From: Toxonevra muliebris
Lineage: Eukaryota; Arthropoda; Insecta; Diptera; Pallopteridae
Direction: 5' to 3'
Length of the DNA stretch: 64,000 nt
Assembly: GCA_963691655.1 (NCBI GenBank)
Contig: OY829329.1
Location: 22,495,883-22,559,882 of the forward strand
The notes under the pieces are model-generated. The model ran no database searches. It had not been told where the DNA came from and was given only the letters and a program-made list of their open reading frames with translations. The position numbers were made by a program, and so were the translations under genes. Below, in pieces: positions 9,780 through 21,463 of the stretch (position 1 is its first letter; each line of letters begins with the position of its first letter).

Positions 9780-11154
9780 GACAAAATATGAAAACAAGAA
9801 GTGACGTTAGCCTGATTGCTCAACACAATAAGAGCGAAAGCAAACAACGTCAACATCGCTATCGCCGCCACCAAAAAAATAAACACCCGCCAATAATAAT
9901 AATAACAATAATAAAAACAAAAAACAACAAAAACATAGATAAAACAATTCAAACACAAACAAAGAAATATCATTGGGCATGCCCCTTAACGATGGAGGAG
10001 CCAAGAAAACAACCGACGAGCAACGACGACGACAAACATAGTCCTGAGATAAAATGTGAATGTGACACATGCGAAAGATACGAGGGATACAGCCAGCAAC
10101 ATACAATACAAACCAACACTGATGTTGCTGATGGTGGTGATGGTGATGTTGTTGGTATACGAGCCAACGAGTAGGACAATAGCAGACGATGAATGCGATG
10201 ATGTGAAGAATACTTTTAACCAGTCACTCGCCAGCCAACACACCAACACCAACCAACGCCAGCACACCAAAAGACAAGTGAAGCCAAACCAAAGCTCAGT
10301 TATGCTTCAGCACATCCACCATCATCGTATACGACGAGTACATCAGGCACATGTCAAGCATCGTCAGCATCAGCAGAGTAGCATCGTTGTCGTTGCCGTT
10401 GTCGTCATAGTCATCATCCGTGAGAGCGAATATCAACAACAGAAAATACAGTAAGCAACATATACATACAAATAGGACAAGAAAAAAGGAAACGAAGCAG
10501 AAGAGTTTTGCTATAAACTTGTGATGTTGTAGCTATCTATTTGTGTTGCAATAGTTGTACTATGTAGTTGTTGTTGTTGCTCCTATTTGTTGTTACTAGC
10601 TGCTGCTGCCGCTGCTGCTACTGCTGTTGAACGAATGAGAAAACTTGATAAGTTTCAGTTGATAGGAAAAATTGCAACAGAAGCATAACAAAATGATGAT
10701 GGTTGGAATGGTAGCAAAAAAGACAACAACAACAACAACAACAGCAACTACAATAGTAGCAACAACAACATACAGTTTGCGATGAATGTCGGTATTGTCA
10801 ATGTATATGTGCATTTTATCTTTTTGGTCATTTCAAAATGTTTCTCTTCTTCTTTCTCATCCCCTTGTTGTTGGCCATTTGGAATGAATGAGTCGTCGTC
10901 GTTGTCATTTTCATCTTTGTTGTAGTTGTTGTAGTTGTTGCAGTCATCATCATCATCGTCATCCTGGTTGCCATGTCTGTTTTCTGTTACTGATTCTGTA
11001 TTTGATGTGAATTTTTCTTCTTCTACACTTAACTGAACCAATTGCAATTGAGCAGCATAAAATTGTAGAATATGCTGTTATATATTGCTATTGCTACTGC
11101 TACTGTTGCTGCTGCTGCTATTGCAAATGATGTTGCTACTTCTACTACGTGTAT

Positions 11155-11190
<36 letters not shown>

Positions 11191-11345
11191 ATGTTGCATT
11201 TGAAGATTAACATTTTAGATTTAAACGAATTTACATGGCAATTGAGAAAGTTTCTATGCATTGAAGGTAAGGGGTTGCTAATATTTTCTAATTGGTTGGA
11301 AATAAATATTGAGAGAATTTTAAACAAATTATACATAGTTTAAAC
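9780..11345. other. Trinucleotide-repeat-rich non-coding DNA
   Basis: Dense CAA/AAT (9890-9960), GATGTTGCTGATGG (10120-10150), CATCATCGTCATC (10935-10960), GTTGTAGTTG and GCT repeats occur, in both orientations. A pure (GCT)n run lies at 11156-11190. Many short open frames occur on both strands, all with homopolymer-like products. The region resembles a fly intron or long UTR, and no exon can be supported. Confidence 0.65.
11156..11190. repeat. (GCT)n microsatellite
   Basis: An uninterrupted GCT run of about 11-12 units is flanked by imperfect GTTGCTACT copies. Confidence 0.95.
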
Positions 11346-11429
11346 TTATGACAATCTCAGAAAAATCGATAGGAATTCAAGATACTGACAAAAAGCTATA
11401 CTTCTGAATAATGTTAGTGAAAGAAGCCG

Positions 11430-11765
11430 ATTGAGCCGTTATTGAGAGTGATTCCACTACTTAGACAGACGCGGTTGATCCTCCAAACTTAGGCAGAACA
11501 AACGACAGAAGGGAGGGTGGAGTTCCTCAACCAGTTTTTTAATTTCAACTTTAAATTCTCTGGTCCGAGTATGGGCAAGGTTAGTCGCATGTAAGGAGTC
11601 CGTTTCATCCACCGGCAAGACGCTTCAGTTGGACAGTTTGGTCGAACTTTAGGGATTCTACCTTTGGGGATAAAGTGAGCGGCTGCTTTGGTAATAATAC
11701 TGCGGAATGTTTTTTTACCTTTGTATGCGTTAGCTGGGTGTTTTAGAGAGTTGATTTTTTATCGT
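11430..11765 (-). pseudogene. Jockey-like LINE fragment, endonuclease-RT linker
   Basis: Minus-strand translation from about 11755 gives KINSLKHPANAYKGKKTFRS, then IITKAAAHFIPKGRIPKVRP and NCPTEA. After a frameshift it gives LPVDETDSLHATNLAHTRTR and EFKVEIKKLVEEL. The pattern 'AA..FIP.GRIPE.RP..P.EA' followed by a charged helix is the linker between endonuclease and RT in Jockey-clade ORF2 (family knowledge). The fragment stops near 11430 without reaching the RT. On its 5' side it directly meets a Jockey C-terminal piece in the opposite orientation. Confidence 0.68.
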
Positions 11766-11769
11766 GAGA

Positions 11770-12380
11770 TTGTTAGAGATGACACCTCCGCCACGCAGTA
11801 TTCGCGGTCAGCACCTCAACGGCATCAGCCACCTCGCAAACTCACCCATTCAACATCGAATCTTATAAAGCGGCCCTAAAAGCCATACCCGAACAGGAGG
11901 CCAGTAATGCTATAAATAGTAGACTGTCCAATATAGTTCTAGGAGGCCGCCCTCCCCCCATTTCCAACAACGAGAAGCAGCTACCGCGAAAAATAAGACT
12001 CACTCTAGCACAACTAAGACCTGGATGGACTTTAATGCTAAACTGCTACTTATCACGCGTAGACAGAGGAACCATCAATAGCTGCCCAGAATGCAGAATG
12101 CAACCCTCTGACACTGGACACCTATTTGAATGCCCACCCAACTTGACACCTCAATCACTCTGGAGGCAACCCTTAGACGTCGCTCGATTCCTTAACCGAA
12201 CATCCAACAGGACAAAGATACGCACTTGTTACCGAATACTTGAAATTGCTAGAACAACAACAACAACAGAAGGGAGGGTACAATGGAGCACATAACATTT
12301 GGACTTATCCAAATAATAGCGAACTGGTTAAACTACGGACTTGCTTTCGAACAGACCAAATAAACAATTTTTCTTGCTTA
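11770..12380 (+). pseudogene. Jockey-like LINE ORF2 C-terminus
   Basis: An open frame in phase with 11861 reads HPFNIESYKAALKAIPEQEA, then LPRKIRLTLAQLRPGWTLML, NCYLSRVDRGTINSCPEC and MQPSDTGHLFECPPNLTPQS, then LWRQPLDVARFLNRT. The block 'TLAQLRSG....LNSYLARID...CP.C...PHDT.HLF.CP..PT.L.P.SLW..P...A.FL' is diagnostic of the Jockey-clade C-terminus. The frame ends at 12295, near a short (CAA)n run at 12253-12268 and AATAAAC at 12358. It is the 3' end of a 5'-truncated copy, and the frame is undamaged over about 150 codons. Confidence 0.85.
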
Positions 12381-12389
12381 GGATAACTG

Positions 12390-12940
12390 ACAAAATACTT
12401 GACGCTAAACCCTAGTTGAAGCACCGTCAAACATCGAGGAGGTTTTAGGTTACGTTTAAGTCCTACACTGACGGGCTTTTGATATTTCTTCTACAAAAAA
12501 GAAGAGTAAAGTGTTATTTGATGCAGAACGCTGACACTCCAATCTAACCTAGCCTAGGATGGTGACCGACTGCATCGCCTTTAATACGATGGATGTTTTA
12601 TTTTGGATAAAGATTTATCATAGAAGTTAATTTTATTTCGTTTGATTTGGAAAATTTAATGAGTTCACTACCAAAAAAAATTTTCAGAACGTCGAATAGC
12701 GGTTTTCCCAGTAGGAGTCTAAATTTTGCATGGGCCGGACATTTGTAAAGTGTTTCTTTTTATGAAAAATTTTCGGATAAACTCTTGAATTTAACTTCCC
12801 CAAAACGTGAAAAAAATTTAATGACCCTCAGACCACTTGGAAACGCTTCAAAGATAAATTAAGAGACTCGGTAAAGTTGTGGAATGAACTCAGGGAGTTG
12901 GTAAATTATGGATTGGAATGAAAATGCTTTACAAAGAACC
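12390..12940. other. Unassigned non-coding stretch
   Basis: I see no gene, array or terminal repeat in this interval. Confidence 0.5.
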
Positions 12941-13480
12941 TACAGTGACTCACAAAGCGATCGAATGAGGAAACATTTTTTGGACACGACAAATCGAAAA
13001 TCAACAGCGTATCTCAGTTTTTAACGGGTGTTGACAAAAAATTTGACTTTTTTTTAAACTATTGTAATTTGAAATCTATCGCATCGAATTAGTAGGCGCT
13101 GATTTTTATTGTTACCATGGATACCTAAATTATTTTCGTAATTTTCGTTTTTGAGAATTAGTCATAGTTTTCATAAAAATGCCGTCGAAGCAACATATTC
13201 TACACGAGCGCGTTGTACAATTAAAATAAAATACAAATAAAATCAATTAAAAGCTTGGCAAAAAAATTTACAGTGAATCATTTTAAAAGCGAAAGTGTTC
13301 CATTACTTTATATAGAATTCTTAAGACTATGCAAGTGAAAAGAAAATGTGGAAGTGGAAGGATTCCATCAATAATGACTAAAAAGCTTGAAGCTAAACTT
13401 AACAATTCGGATAGCATAAGCCAACGTGATGCAGCTACAGAAAACAAATCATATCTACAATAAAATCACAATGCCGATGG
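12941..13480 (+). pseudogene. Tc1-like transposase relic, N-terminal part
   Basis: After a possible end sequence ACAGTGACTCACAAAGCGAT (from 12942), a start at 13179 reads MPSKQHILHERVVQL, with a stop after LK. A shifted frame then reads KKFTVNHFKSESVP. From about 13318 it reads ILKTMQVKRKCGSGRIPSIM and TKKLEAKLNNSDSISQRDAA. This is the helix-turn-helix plus GRP-like linker (here GSGRIP) of Tc1-group transposases. The catalytic domain is not recognisable downstream and no matching right terminal repeat was found. Further on, 13925-14040 reads KIRVCIRKIEKNAAQLSFKV, perhaps the transposase tail. Confidence 0.65.
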
Positions 13481-14269
13481 ATGCTTCGAATTTATACATT
13501 TTGGATAATGAGAGTTATTTCCCGCTTAGCAAATCTCAAGTGCCTGGAAATGACCGATTTTACTCACATGATATTTCTAAATGCAATTTCAATGTAAAAT
13601 TAAAGTTCAAGTATAAATTTGAACCAAAGCTTATGCTTTACATTTAAATAACCGAAAAAGGAATTTAGAAGCCTTGGTACAAACCAAGTCGACTGAAGTG
13701 CAGTGAACTAAGCAATACATATATCAGAAGAAATATTTGGGCAAAATTTTAATTCGTTTTCTGAAAGAGCAGCACTCTGATTGCCTAACAAGGCAAAGTG
13801 AACTTGGTACTAAAAGAGCGAAATCCCACAAACTTGTCTTAACGTCGTCCAATCGAAGATTTTTTTTGGAAATTTAAGTTCGTCGGTATACAAGAACAAT
13901 TGGAGAACCAAAAACTGTCAAAAACTCGAAAAAAAAATTCGTGTATGTATCCGTAAAATTGAGAAAAATGCTGCTCAACTGTCCTTCAAAGTCATCCTAA
14001 AAAAGCTGCGCGGTACGGCTGATCAAGGACCTTCTTCATTTTTCTATTAATCTTCCTTAGCCTATAAATATTTTTGTTATATACTTTCTTTAAAAAAACA
14101 AAACGTACTTTTTTTGTTATGGCTTCTTACAAAGACGAACATGATACAAAAATAATTTTTTTAAATCGGATAATGTTTATTGGTTCCGGAAGATGTTCAA
14201 AGTTAGGAAATTTTAGCCATAATTTATATTTTTCATACAATTTTCGCTGAATTTCTAAAAGCTTATAAG
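13481..14269. other. Mostly unassigned AT-rich DNA
   Basis: Apart from the possible transposase tail at 13925-14040 noted for the preceding relic, nothing is recognised. Confidence 0.5.
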
Positions 14270-15529
14270 CAAGGCCGTATTTAGGGGGAGATTTTGGGGG
14301 TTCTGACCCCCCTCCCCCCCCCCCCGAAATGTGGAAACTTTCTTCTAATTTTTTATATTAATTTCCAGTGGATAGGAAAAAAGTAGAAAATAAAATTTAT
14401 TGAACGATTTTTGAATATTTTGTGCTTCCATCGGTTTCTTTCTAAAAAGTCAAGTACATTTAAAATCTTAGTTACACTATGCGACCAAATCTGATTCGTT
14501 TTCTTTGACATGAGGTTTGATTTCGGATTCAAAAAGAGAAGATGATGTTGAGCAATCCTGCATTCATAGTTTTTCTATGTCAGTAATTTTTTTTAATTAA
14601 AGTTTCGTCGTGAAACACTTTGAAAAGTTTAAAAATTAATAAAAATGGATCCTAGTAAAAATAGACTTATGTGAAAAGTAATACAAAGCAATATTTTATT
14701 ATGCTAAACTCGTCCGCCATATTTAATTCGGAATTTTGAATTTTTAAAATCTGACTGCAGATTTGTAACCAGCGCCCCTTAAACCACTGCGGACCACTGC
14801 ACTTTTCATTATTCTGGCTGTGGGTTCGAGTAAGATAAAATCCGTTTTTTATAAATTTTTTCCTGCACCCGTAGACATAAACACATCCCCTGCTTTAAGG
14901 GTGCATTCAGCTCTACAATTTCTCAAAAATGGCCAAAAACGGTATTTTTAGGGATTTCAGGCCCAATTTTTCTAAAACGTGATGTAATGCGAAGTTTCTA
15001 AGCTCACATTTATGTTCAGCAGGAAAAATTCATTCGCAAACACTAGGAACTATATTATTCGCCAAACCCATGCAGGCAGTGTTATTGGATCAGCTCCAAA
15101 GTTTTTGGAGACAATCTTAATATGTAATTAATTCTTTAACCCATTATTGCTCAGAGCACCCCAACTCAGAAGATCACTTTTAGTGCTGTGACTGCACGAA
15201 TTTAGGAAATATATGCAAACTTCATCCGGGTTCCTCATAATTGATAATGGCCTGAATTCCCACTGATAATCATTTCCCTGAATAATATTTATTTGAAAAA
15301 ATTTAAATTGATTATTCTGTGAATTTTTTTCGGAAAGAACAATTCCTCAAGCTTCAAGGCATTTATCCAATCTTGTCCCTTGACTGATAGGCTCCATCAA
15401 ATGCATTATCGTGTCTAGTTTATGTATTTAAACATCAGTTTCATAAAAATTATTTATGAATATTTTCTTCGAATGAAAAACCCCCCTACCCCCGCCCGCC
15501 CCCGAAAAAAAATCCTGGCTACGGCCCTG
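14270..15529 (+). mobile_element. hAT-like non-autonomous dispersed repeat, copy 1
   Basis: The left end reads CAAGGCCGTATTTAGGGGGA. The reverse complement of the right end reads CAGGGCCGTAGCCAGGATTT. Such 'CAG-GGCCGTAGCCAGGAT' ends followed by a G-run are familiar from many hAT elements. Long C/G runs lie just inside both ends (14308-14330 and 15481-15505). A second, inverted copy at 47900-48804 shares the interior in register. No transposase frame is seen, and the flanking 8-mers (CTTATAAG and CGGGACCT) do not match, so the target duplication has decayed or the ends are slightly misplaced. Confidence 0.68.
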
Positions 15530-15699
15530 CGGGACCTCTAAACATATTATCTGATTTCAAAATTTTGCTCTCACTTCTTTTCATCTGGATGAATAGAAAC
15601 TTAACTATGCCGTTACTCACATAATTCGAATTCAAGAACCATGAGTGTTTAATAGGCACTTATGTAGATTGGGAGGAATTATTCCTTCCTTTATTGTGA

Positions 15700-17990
15700 A
15701 GGAGTGGTTCGTCCGCATTCTTGCATGATTATGCCGAAAGCGGTTGACTGCACGACGTTAAGACAATTCTGCTGTCAAGACCTGGTTAAAATAAAGCATC
15801 GTTAAGGGAGAGGTGTGGTGGAGACTATTGTTGTTTCGGCTTACCTTCCTTATGATTCTACTATGCCCTACGAGGGAGTTGATAGAAGTCGTACGATATG
15901 CGAAATCAAACAGCTTAGGACTAATTGTGGGCTGAAACTTTAGCGGAAATAAGCTGTTGGATTTCATTCTGTTATCCCGACTGGTAATTCAAAATATTGG
16001 CATCAGCCCGACTTTTGTCACTAGTAGGAGGCATGAGGTAATTAATCTTACACTATCAATCAATATAGCGGATTGGACACGATTCGGTGAGCTGGTTGAA
16101 GAAAGAATTCGCGTCGTTTCTAAACTATGGCAAATAGAGTCAATCGAGGGAGCCTCTAATACAAATCTTGGTTAAATGCTATCAGATGGTGTACCCTGGA
16201 CGTAGATAGACAAGGTAAGGCGGTCGCTTGGTGGAACGCTTGATTGGAAGCCAACTGGAGGTGCCTATCGTCAAAAAAAAAACTATAAGAAGAAGCTGAA
16301 ATATTTAAAACTGGACTCTTATGGCAATTTTTGTAGTGAAATGGTAGATCAGAAGGGTTTATTTATTTAATGACGTAGTCATTGCAATGCACTTCCCGGC
16401 TTGCAAGGTAGCTGCTCCTCAGAGCGTTGTCAATACTCCTGGTCTGGTTCGCTCTAGTACCGGAAGGCTCGATTGGCTTGTAGCCTCAAGGATATTCACC
16501 AAAGAGACATTAAGGTTTGCCTTTTCGTCATTCGATGACTTTTCACCCCCTGAACCTGACGGCATTTATTCAATCATGCTAAAGCGGGAGGGCAAATTTT
16601 ATGAAGGTTTTGGAAAGGATCTTAATGGCTTGTCTCGTTCATGGATACATTCCATATCTTTGGCGCTCGGTTAAAGTTGTATTTATTCCTAAACCTACGC
16701 TCTACCGAAAAGTTTCCGACCGATACGCATTTATAATTATCGTTTTTGCTTAAAAGTCTGGAAAGCGTAGTCGAGAAGCATATCAAGCTAAATCTAGTTC
16801 TGGTATACTGGGTATACATTGCTCTTGTGAGACCTATTGTCGCTTATGCATTCCTAGTATGGTGGAAACGAACTTTGGTTAAGGCCACTGGATCCACTTC
16901 AGAGAAGTGTGTGTCTGGGTATCACTGGTGCAATGTGTTCTATATTTGGTGATGCCCTCAATGCCTTGCTTGACTTTGGATCTTCAAATCTGTAAAGAAG
17001 CGATGAGAGCGGCCTACAGACTCCGCAGTCTGGCATGTCGAGGCGGATATGAAGTACAGTCAGATATACCACCAATACCCTCAACACATTACCTACAGTT
17101 CTTGATGCCCGTGGACAATCATGTGCCCTGTGTCCGCTTCGAAAGAAGATATGATTTCAGGTTCCTAGAACGTGATCAGTGGTGAAGTCCAGAGGTCGTC
17201 CGTCATGTCTTCTATGCCGACGGATCCAAAACCTCTAACGGTACTGGGTCTAGTCGGTGCTTGGACGATGAGACCAAGTAATCTTTTTTCACTGGACATG
17301 ACAGTCTTCCTAACGTTGGTTTTTGATATCCTGGACGTGGCGGGCTGGATAATTGAGAAAAGATGGTGAGGGAAGTGCATAGGCGTCTGCAGCGAAAGCT
17401 AAGCTGCACTGAAGGCCCTTGCTAACCCTGTCAGCTCCTCAAAACTGGTCAGCGAGTGTAAGGCAAAACATACAAATTATGCGTTATAAAGATTCCAGGA
17501 CACTGTGGTATTGCAGGGAATGAACTAGCTGATAAACCAGCTAACGAAGGTTCTGCAATTGCAACATGTGGTTCGGAATAGAAGGGTTTATCATGCGTTG
17601 GATCAACGACTTCGTGGGTTCTATCCATAGAGAAAGATGGTCCGAGCTTGACTACTGCAGAACCGCAAAGTGCTTCGAGAATTTCTGCTAATAACTGAGA
17701 CGAAAAGACCTGTGAATACTGGTGGGTGTCATCTCAGGGCATAACACATGTGGCCAGCATGTGACCAACATTGGCGTCCTCACCGACCCAACCTGACAAT
17801 CGTGTCTTGAGGACGACGATACTATGGTGCATTGTCTTTATAGCTGTCCAGTGTTCGGGAATATCAGATTAAAGCTGTTGGGTAGCGATGTCTTGAGCCT
17901 GAATAATATCCATATTCTCCCTCTTCCTGAGCTTCTAAGGTGGATCAGTGAAACAAAGAAGTTCGAAGTTGGGAGACCCTAGACCTTTTT
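15700..17990 (+). pseudogene. LOA/I-like LINE relic with EN, RT and RNase H traces
   Basis: Fragments occur in the right order on the plus strand. Endonuclease: VVETIVVSAYLPYDSTMPYE at about 15810-15870 and ISPTFVTSRRHEVINLTLSI at about 16000-16060. RT fingers: ETLRFAFSSFDDFSPPEPDG at about 16505-16565, then a decayed FIPKP and LLKSLESVVEKHIK. Thumb: YIALVRPIVAYAFLVWWKRT at about 16815-16875. RNase H: VFYADGSKTSNGTGSSR at about 17205-17255 and IKIPGHCGIAGNELADK at about 17490-17540. A cysteine-bearing tail lies near 17750-17900. The palm with YADD is missing between fingers and thumb, so there is an internal deletion. Frames change many times. RNase H after the RT places it in the I/LOA group rather than R1 or Jockey. 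Confidence 0.82.
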
Positions 17991-18169
17991 TCTTCCCATT
18001 TATCCCCTCACATATCTTTCCTGTCTTTCTACTCTCTTCTACTGGCTCTGTCTTGCTAATAGTACAACGATCTTTGAGACTAAGTGCTTTAGTTTTCTCC
18101 AGCCCACCTTCAGCTCTAAACTCTAAATGCTGTTACTGCGTTTTGATGCCATTTTTGGCTATTTAGCGC

Positions 18170-19850
18170 GCCCCAAAAATGTTCCCTTATTTGATTGGTT
18201 TTGTGAGCCACTATATGCTTTCATGAGAGATAAGAACTGAAGATGACGCATTTGAATTTTTCACTATTTCTTAACATTTTTTCAAATTCTACTGCTGGAG
18301 TTCATACGATTATCTACTATACCATATTCATAAGCAAAACAAATTAGAGAATATTAGAGAATTACAAAACTGCAATTTAAAAATCATTTATTTAATTTGT
18401 TTTTAATTATAAATGCACACATATTTACATATCACATTGACAATTAATTGCTCTCATTACATCAACATGATTGTTGACATAGGCGGCACTTGTGCAGCTT
18501 TCATGTGAAGCCGCCACTGTCGCCGCTACCGTCACATGTTACATATGCAACTTACTTGTAGTTAAAGTAAAATCCGACAAACGCTGCCACCTGTTCTTCA
18601 ATGCGGTAAGTATATAGCTCCGTGTGCGATACTTTCAGTTAGTGTCTTTTGTTTTGCTTCTTTTTTAGGGTGCGGTTGTAATCTTGTATGTATGAATGAG
18701 CAAATATACAGAGATATGTTGACATACGCTGTCGACATCAAATGTATAGCTGCATACAGACAGATGCAGTATACATATCTCCACCTCTAAAGCCGTCTGT
18801 TTTATACTGTCTGTCTGTGTATCTAGCTGACTGCCAGCCTGCCACTTTTCTGTTGCTGCGGCTGCTGCTGCTGCTGCTGTTCCTGCTTAACAAATACAAA
18901 CACTATTTGTGTAGCTTGATTTAAAAGCGCACTCGGATTTCTGTGTTTGTTGTTGATTTTTCAGCGTTTTCACATTTTCCAACGTATGTACGAATACGTA
19001 AACTCACATGTTTTCGTTTACCTTGTCACCCCAATCTCTACATATTTACATACCTATTTATATGAGTAGGCAAATGTATGTAATATGCACAGAGAGCGCG
19101 GCAAGAATGCAACGAAATGCACAGCATACAACTGTGAAATGTGTCGAGTTAATTAATTAAGATTCAGATGCAAATATCTTTGAGTGTTGTCGCCCACCAT
19201 CGTCATCGTCATCGCCGCCGTCGCCGTCGCCACCGACTACAACGCCCCAATGTGTCTTTAGGCGATGGTGGTGTTGTTGGCAAGTTGAGCAACTGTTGCT
19301 GCGGCTGCCGTATCAGCAACTGATGCTGATGTTGCTCCATTTTTGGCATTTACAGAGATATGTCTGTATGCACTCGTATTCGCCGTATACAAAAACAAAC
19401 AATTCGTAATGTGACTGAAGAAACCTGTTGATTTAGTCGGCAGTTTATTTAAAGCGGGCGCGCGCTTACACTGATACACTGATGGCGACTCCCGTCCTCC
19501 AATCTCCAGTCGGAGGACTGCCTCCTCATACTGCCACCTGCTTGTTTTACCTGAATGAATGAATGAATGTGTGTGTGTGTGTGTGTGTCTTTCGAAAGCA
19601 TCTCTGGAATTAATTCCGTACATTTGTGTAAATACTGACGGTTTCGGTATCTGCTGCTGTCGCTTCTGCTGTTGACTATCGCCGCTCTAGTTTCCCTTCC
19701 GCACTCACTGCTTCTCTTCATAGACAAGACAACGAAGAAGCTGTTCGTTTCGGTTTCCTTTAGTCACCAACCAAGATCACATTTGTTTTTGGGTTGTAAT
19801 TTATTTCGTTTACTTTTTGTCTTAAAATTTTATGAATTTGTTCTTTGATG
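18170..19850. other. Non-coding stretch with microsatellites, possible gene-proximal DNA
   Basis: It contains a GCT run (18855-18880), CATCGTCATCGCCGCCGTCG (19199-19235), (GAAT)n next to (GT)n at 19553-19588, and CpG-richer DNA at 19190-19730 than elsewhere. No coding exon is recognised. Confidence 0.5.
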
Positions 19851-20282
19851 CTGCGAAAATTTTACAATTACAAATATTTTTTTTCTTTCTTTTCATTTTT
19901 ATTAAATCAAAGTTACCGCCTTTTGCGCCTTCTTTTAGATGGTGATGATGCGGTATTGTTGTTGTATGTTAACTTTGAACTAAATAAATATGAAAAGCCT
20001 CAAGAAATAATCTTAATATTTATGTGCGGTATTAATAAGTTGCTTAAGTAGTGCCTACTTAATATTTTTATATCTTAAATAAACTAAATTCCTGTAAAAT
20101 AATTCTTTTGTAATTTCACAATCCAAAAAATTTTCGAAGCATATTTTTACTGAGATAATAACCCTGTTTCTCCGCAAGTCCAGCCAGAGTTCAAACCTGT
20201 TTTCTAGATATTCAAGAAAATATCAATTTCTATTGAATTGATCAAATATGATATGAATCAACCTAAGAATTTACAAAAATAT

Positions 20283-20830
20283 AATAAACATCAGGACGCA
20301 AAAGGTGATTCCGTCCCAAAAACCTATCGTAAATGAGAAGATGTCAGGAATAATGGTCAAAGTCTTAGTGGTTATCCAGTATAAAGGGATTATTTTAAAA
20401 AAATCCAATATTTGATTTTCAAGTGGTAATTTCTTTAAAAAGTTGGACTTAGGTAATTCTGACCTTCGGCGACCCCAACTCCTTTTTATTGGAAATATTT
20501 TCCTCAAAGACTGTCTGTTGCTTTTTTCAACGGTAAATCCTATACAAAGACATTATAGCAAAATACAAGATTTTAGTCTATCATTTATTTCTGGAGAAAA
20601 GTTGGACCTAGGCGACTTTGATCTTCTAAGACTTGAACTATTTTTTGATGGAAAACAATTTTTTTCGAAAAATGTTTATTATTTTTCCAGCAATTAATCC
20701 AGCTCAAAGAATATTGTAAAAAAAAAATGTTTTTTTTCAAGGGTTAATTTCTTTAAAAAAAGTTGGACTTAGGTAATTATGACATTCGCCAACCCCAACT
20801 ACTTTTCGATGTGGAACATTTTTTACCCAA
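20283..20830. repeat. Degenerate tandem repeat, about 160-bp unit
   Basis: The phrase GTTGGACTTAGGTAATTCTG at 20442 recurs with changes at 20601 (GTTGGACCTAGGCGACTTTG) and 20762 (GTTGGACTTAGGTAATTATG), giving spacings of 159 and 161 bp. Each is preceded by a TTTTCAAG..TTAATTTCTTTAAA-like stretch and followed by CCCCAACT or a variant. About three copies are present, diverged by roughly a fifth by eye. Confidence 0.78.
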
Positions 20831-21133
20831 ACCTAATGAAAGGTTTTGCTTTCATTTAGCGGGTATAATCATATATCGAATAGAGGCTTCATATAACACC
20901 CAAAAGGGTGGGTAAGAGAGGTTGGTGGAGTGTTGCTGTCTAAGAAATTTTTTGTTCCTTCCATGATAAACAAGTTTCTCTTGAAACATGTACAGGGTAA
21001 AATAAAAAAAATAAATTATATTGGTCTCGTGCATACCAAAATTATGGGTTTTGATCCCATACCGAGGATTCCAGACGTGATACAGAGTCGGAATCGGCTA
21101 CCCGAATTATGTTTATGTTTGGTGGATTCAATT

Positions 21134-21205
21134 CTCTATCTGAGAATCGAAACCTTTGAGAATTGGTCCTTCAAGCATTTAAGAACTAAGCCAAGGAAGT
21201 GACTC
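21134..21205 (-). repeat. tRNA-like module, degenerate (tandem unit 2)
   Basis: The reverse complement begins GAGTCACTTCCTTGGCTTAG and ends GGTTTCGATTCTCAG, matching the layout of the neighbouring module at 21250-21325. The B-box is imperfect. It is probably part of a tRNA-derived SINE-like repeat. Confidence 0.5.
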
Positions 21206-21249
21206 ATTTTATTAGAACTATCCATTTGGACTTTTTTTTAAGAATTTAA

Positions 21250-21325
21250 CCCCATCTGGGAATCGAACCTGAGGCAGCTGGAACTCCAGTCTAGCATTCA
21301 TTCACCAGGCCACGGGGGTGACTCA
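21250..21325 (-). repeat. tRNA-like module (tandem unit 1)
   Basis: The reverse complement reads GAGTCACCCCCGTGGCCTGG, then a middle part, then GGTTCGATTCCCAG, a perfect B-box, with an A-box-like TGGCCTGGTGA at the expected distance. The anticodon arm does not fold cleanly, so this is a tRNA-derived repeat rather than a tRNA gene. Confidence 0.62.
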
Positions 21326-21455
21326 AGTTGTTGCACAGTGTAATATAAGACAGTGTTGATATGAAGCAGAAAGATATTATGAAAAGTACTTGAGCTCTTG
21401 AGCCAAGAGTGACAACATAATGACAAATTTGACTCAATACCAGGTTGCTAAATGT

Positions 21456-21463
21456 TCTGATAC
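21456..21463. repeat. 8-bp target site duplication, left copy
   Basis: TCTGATAC here is identical to 21880-21887 on the other side of the MITE. Confidence 0.9.
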
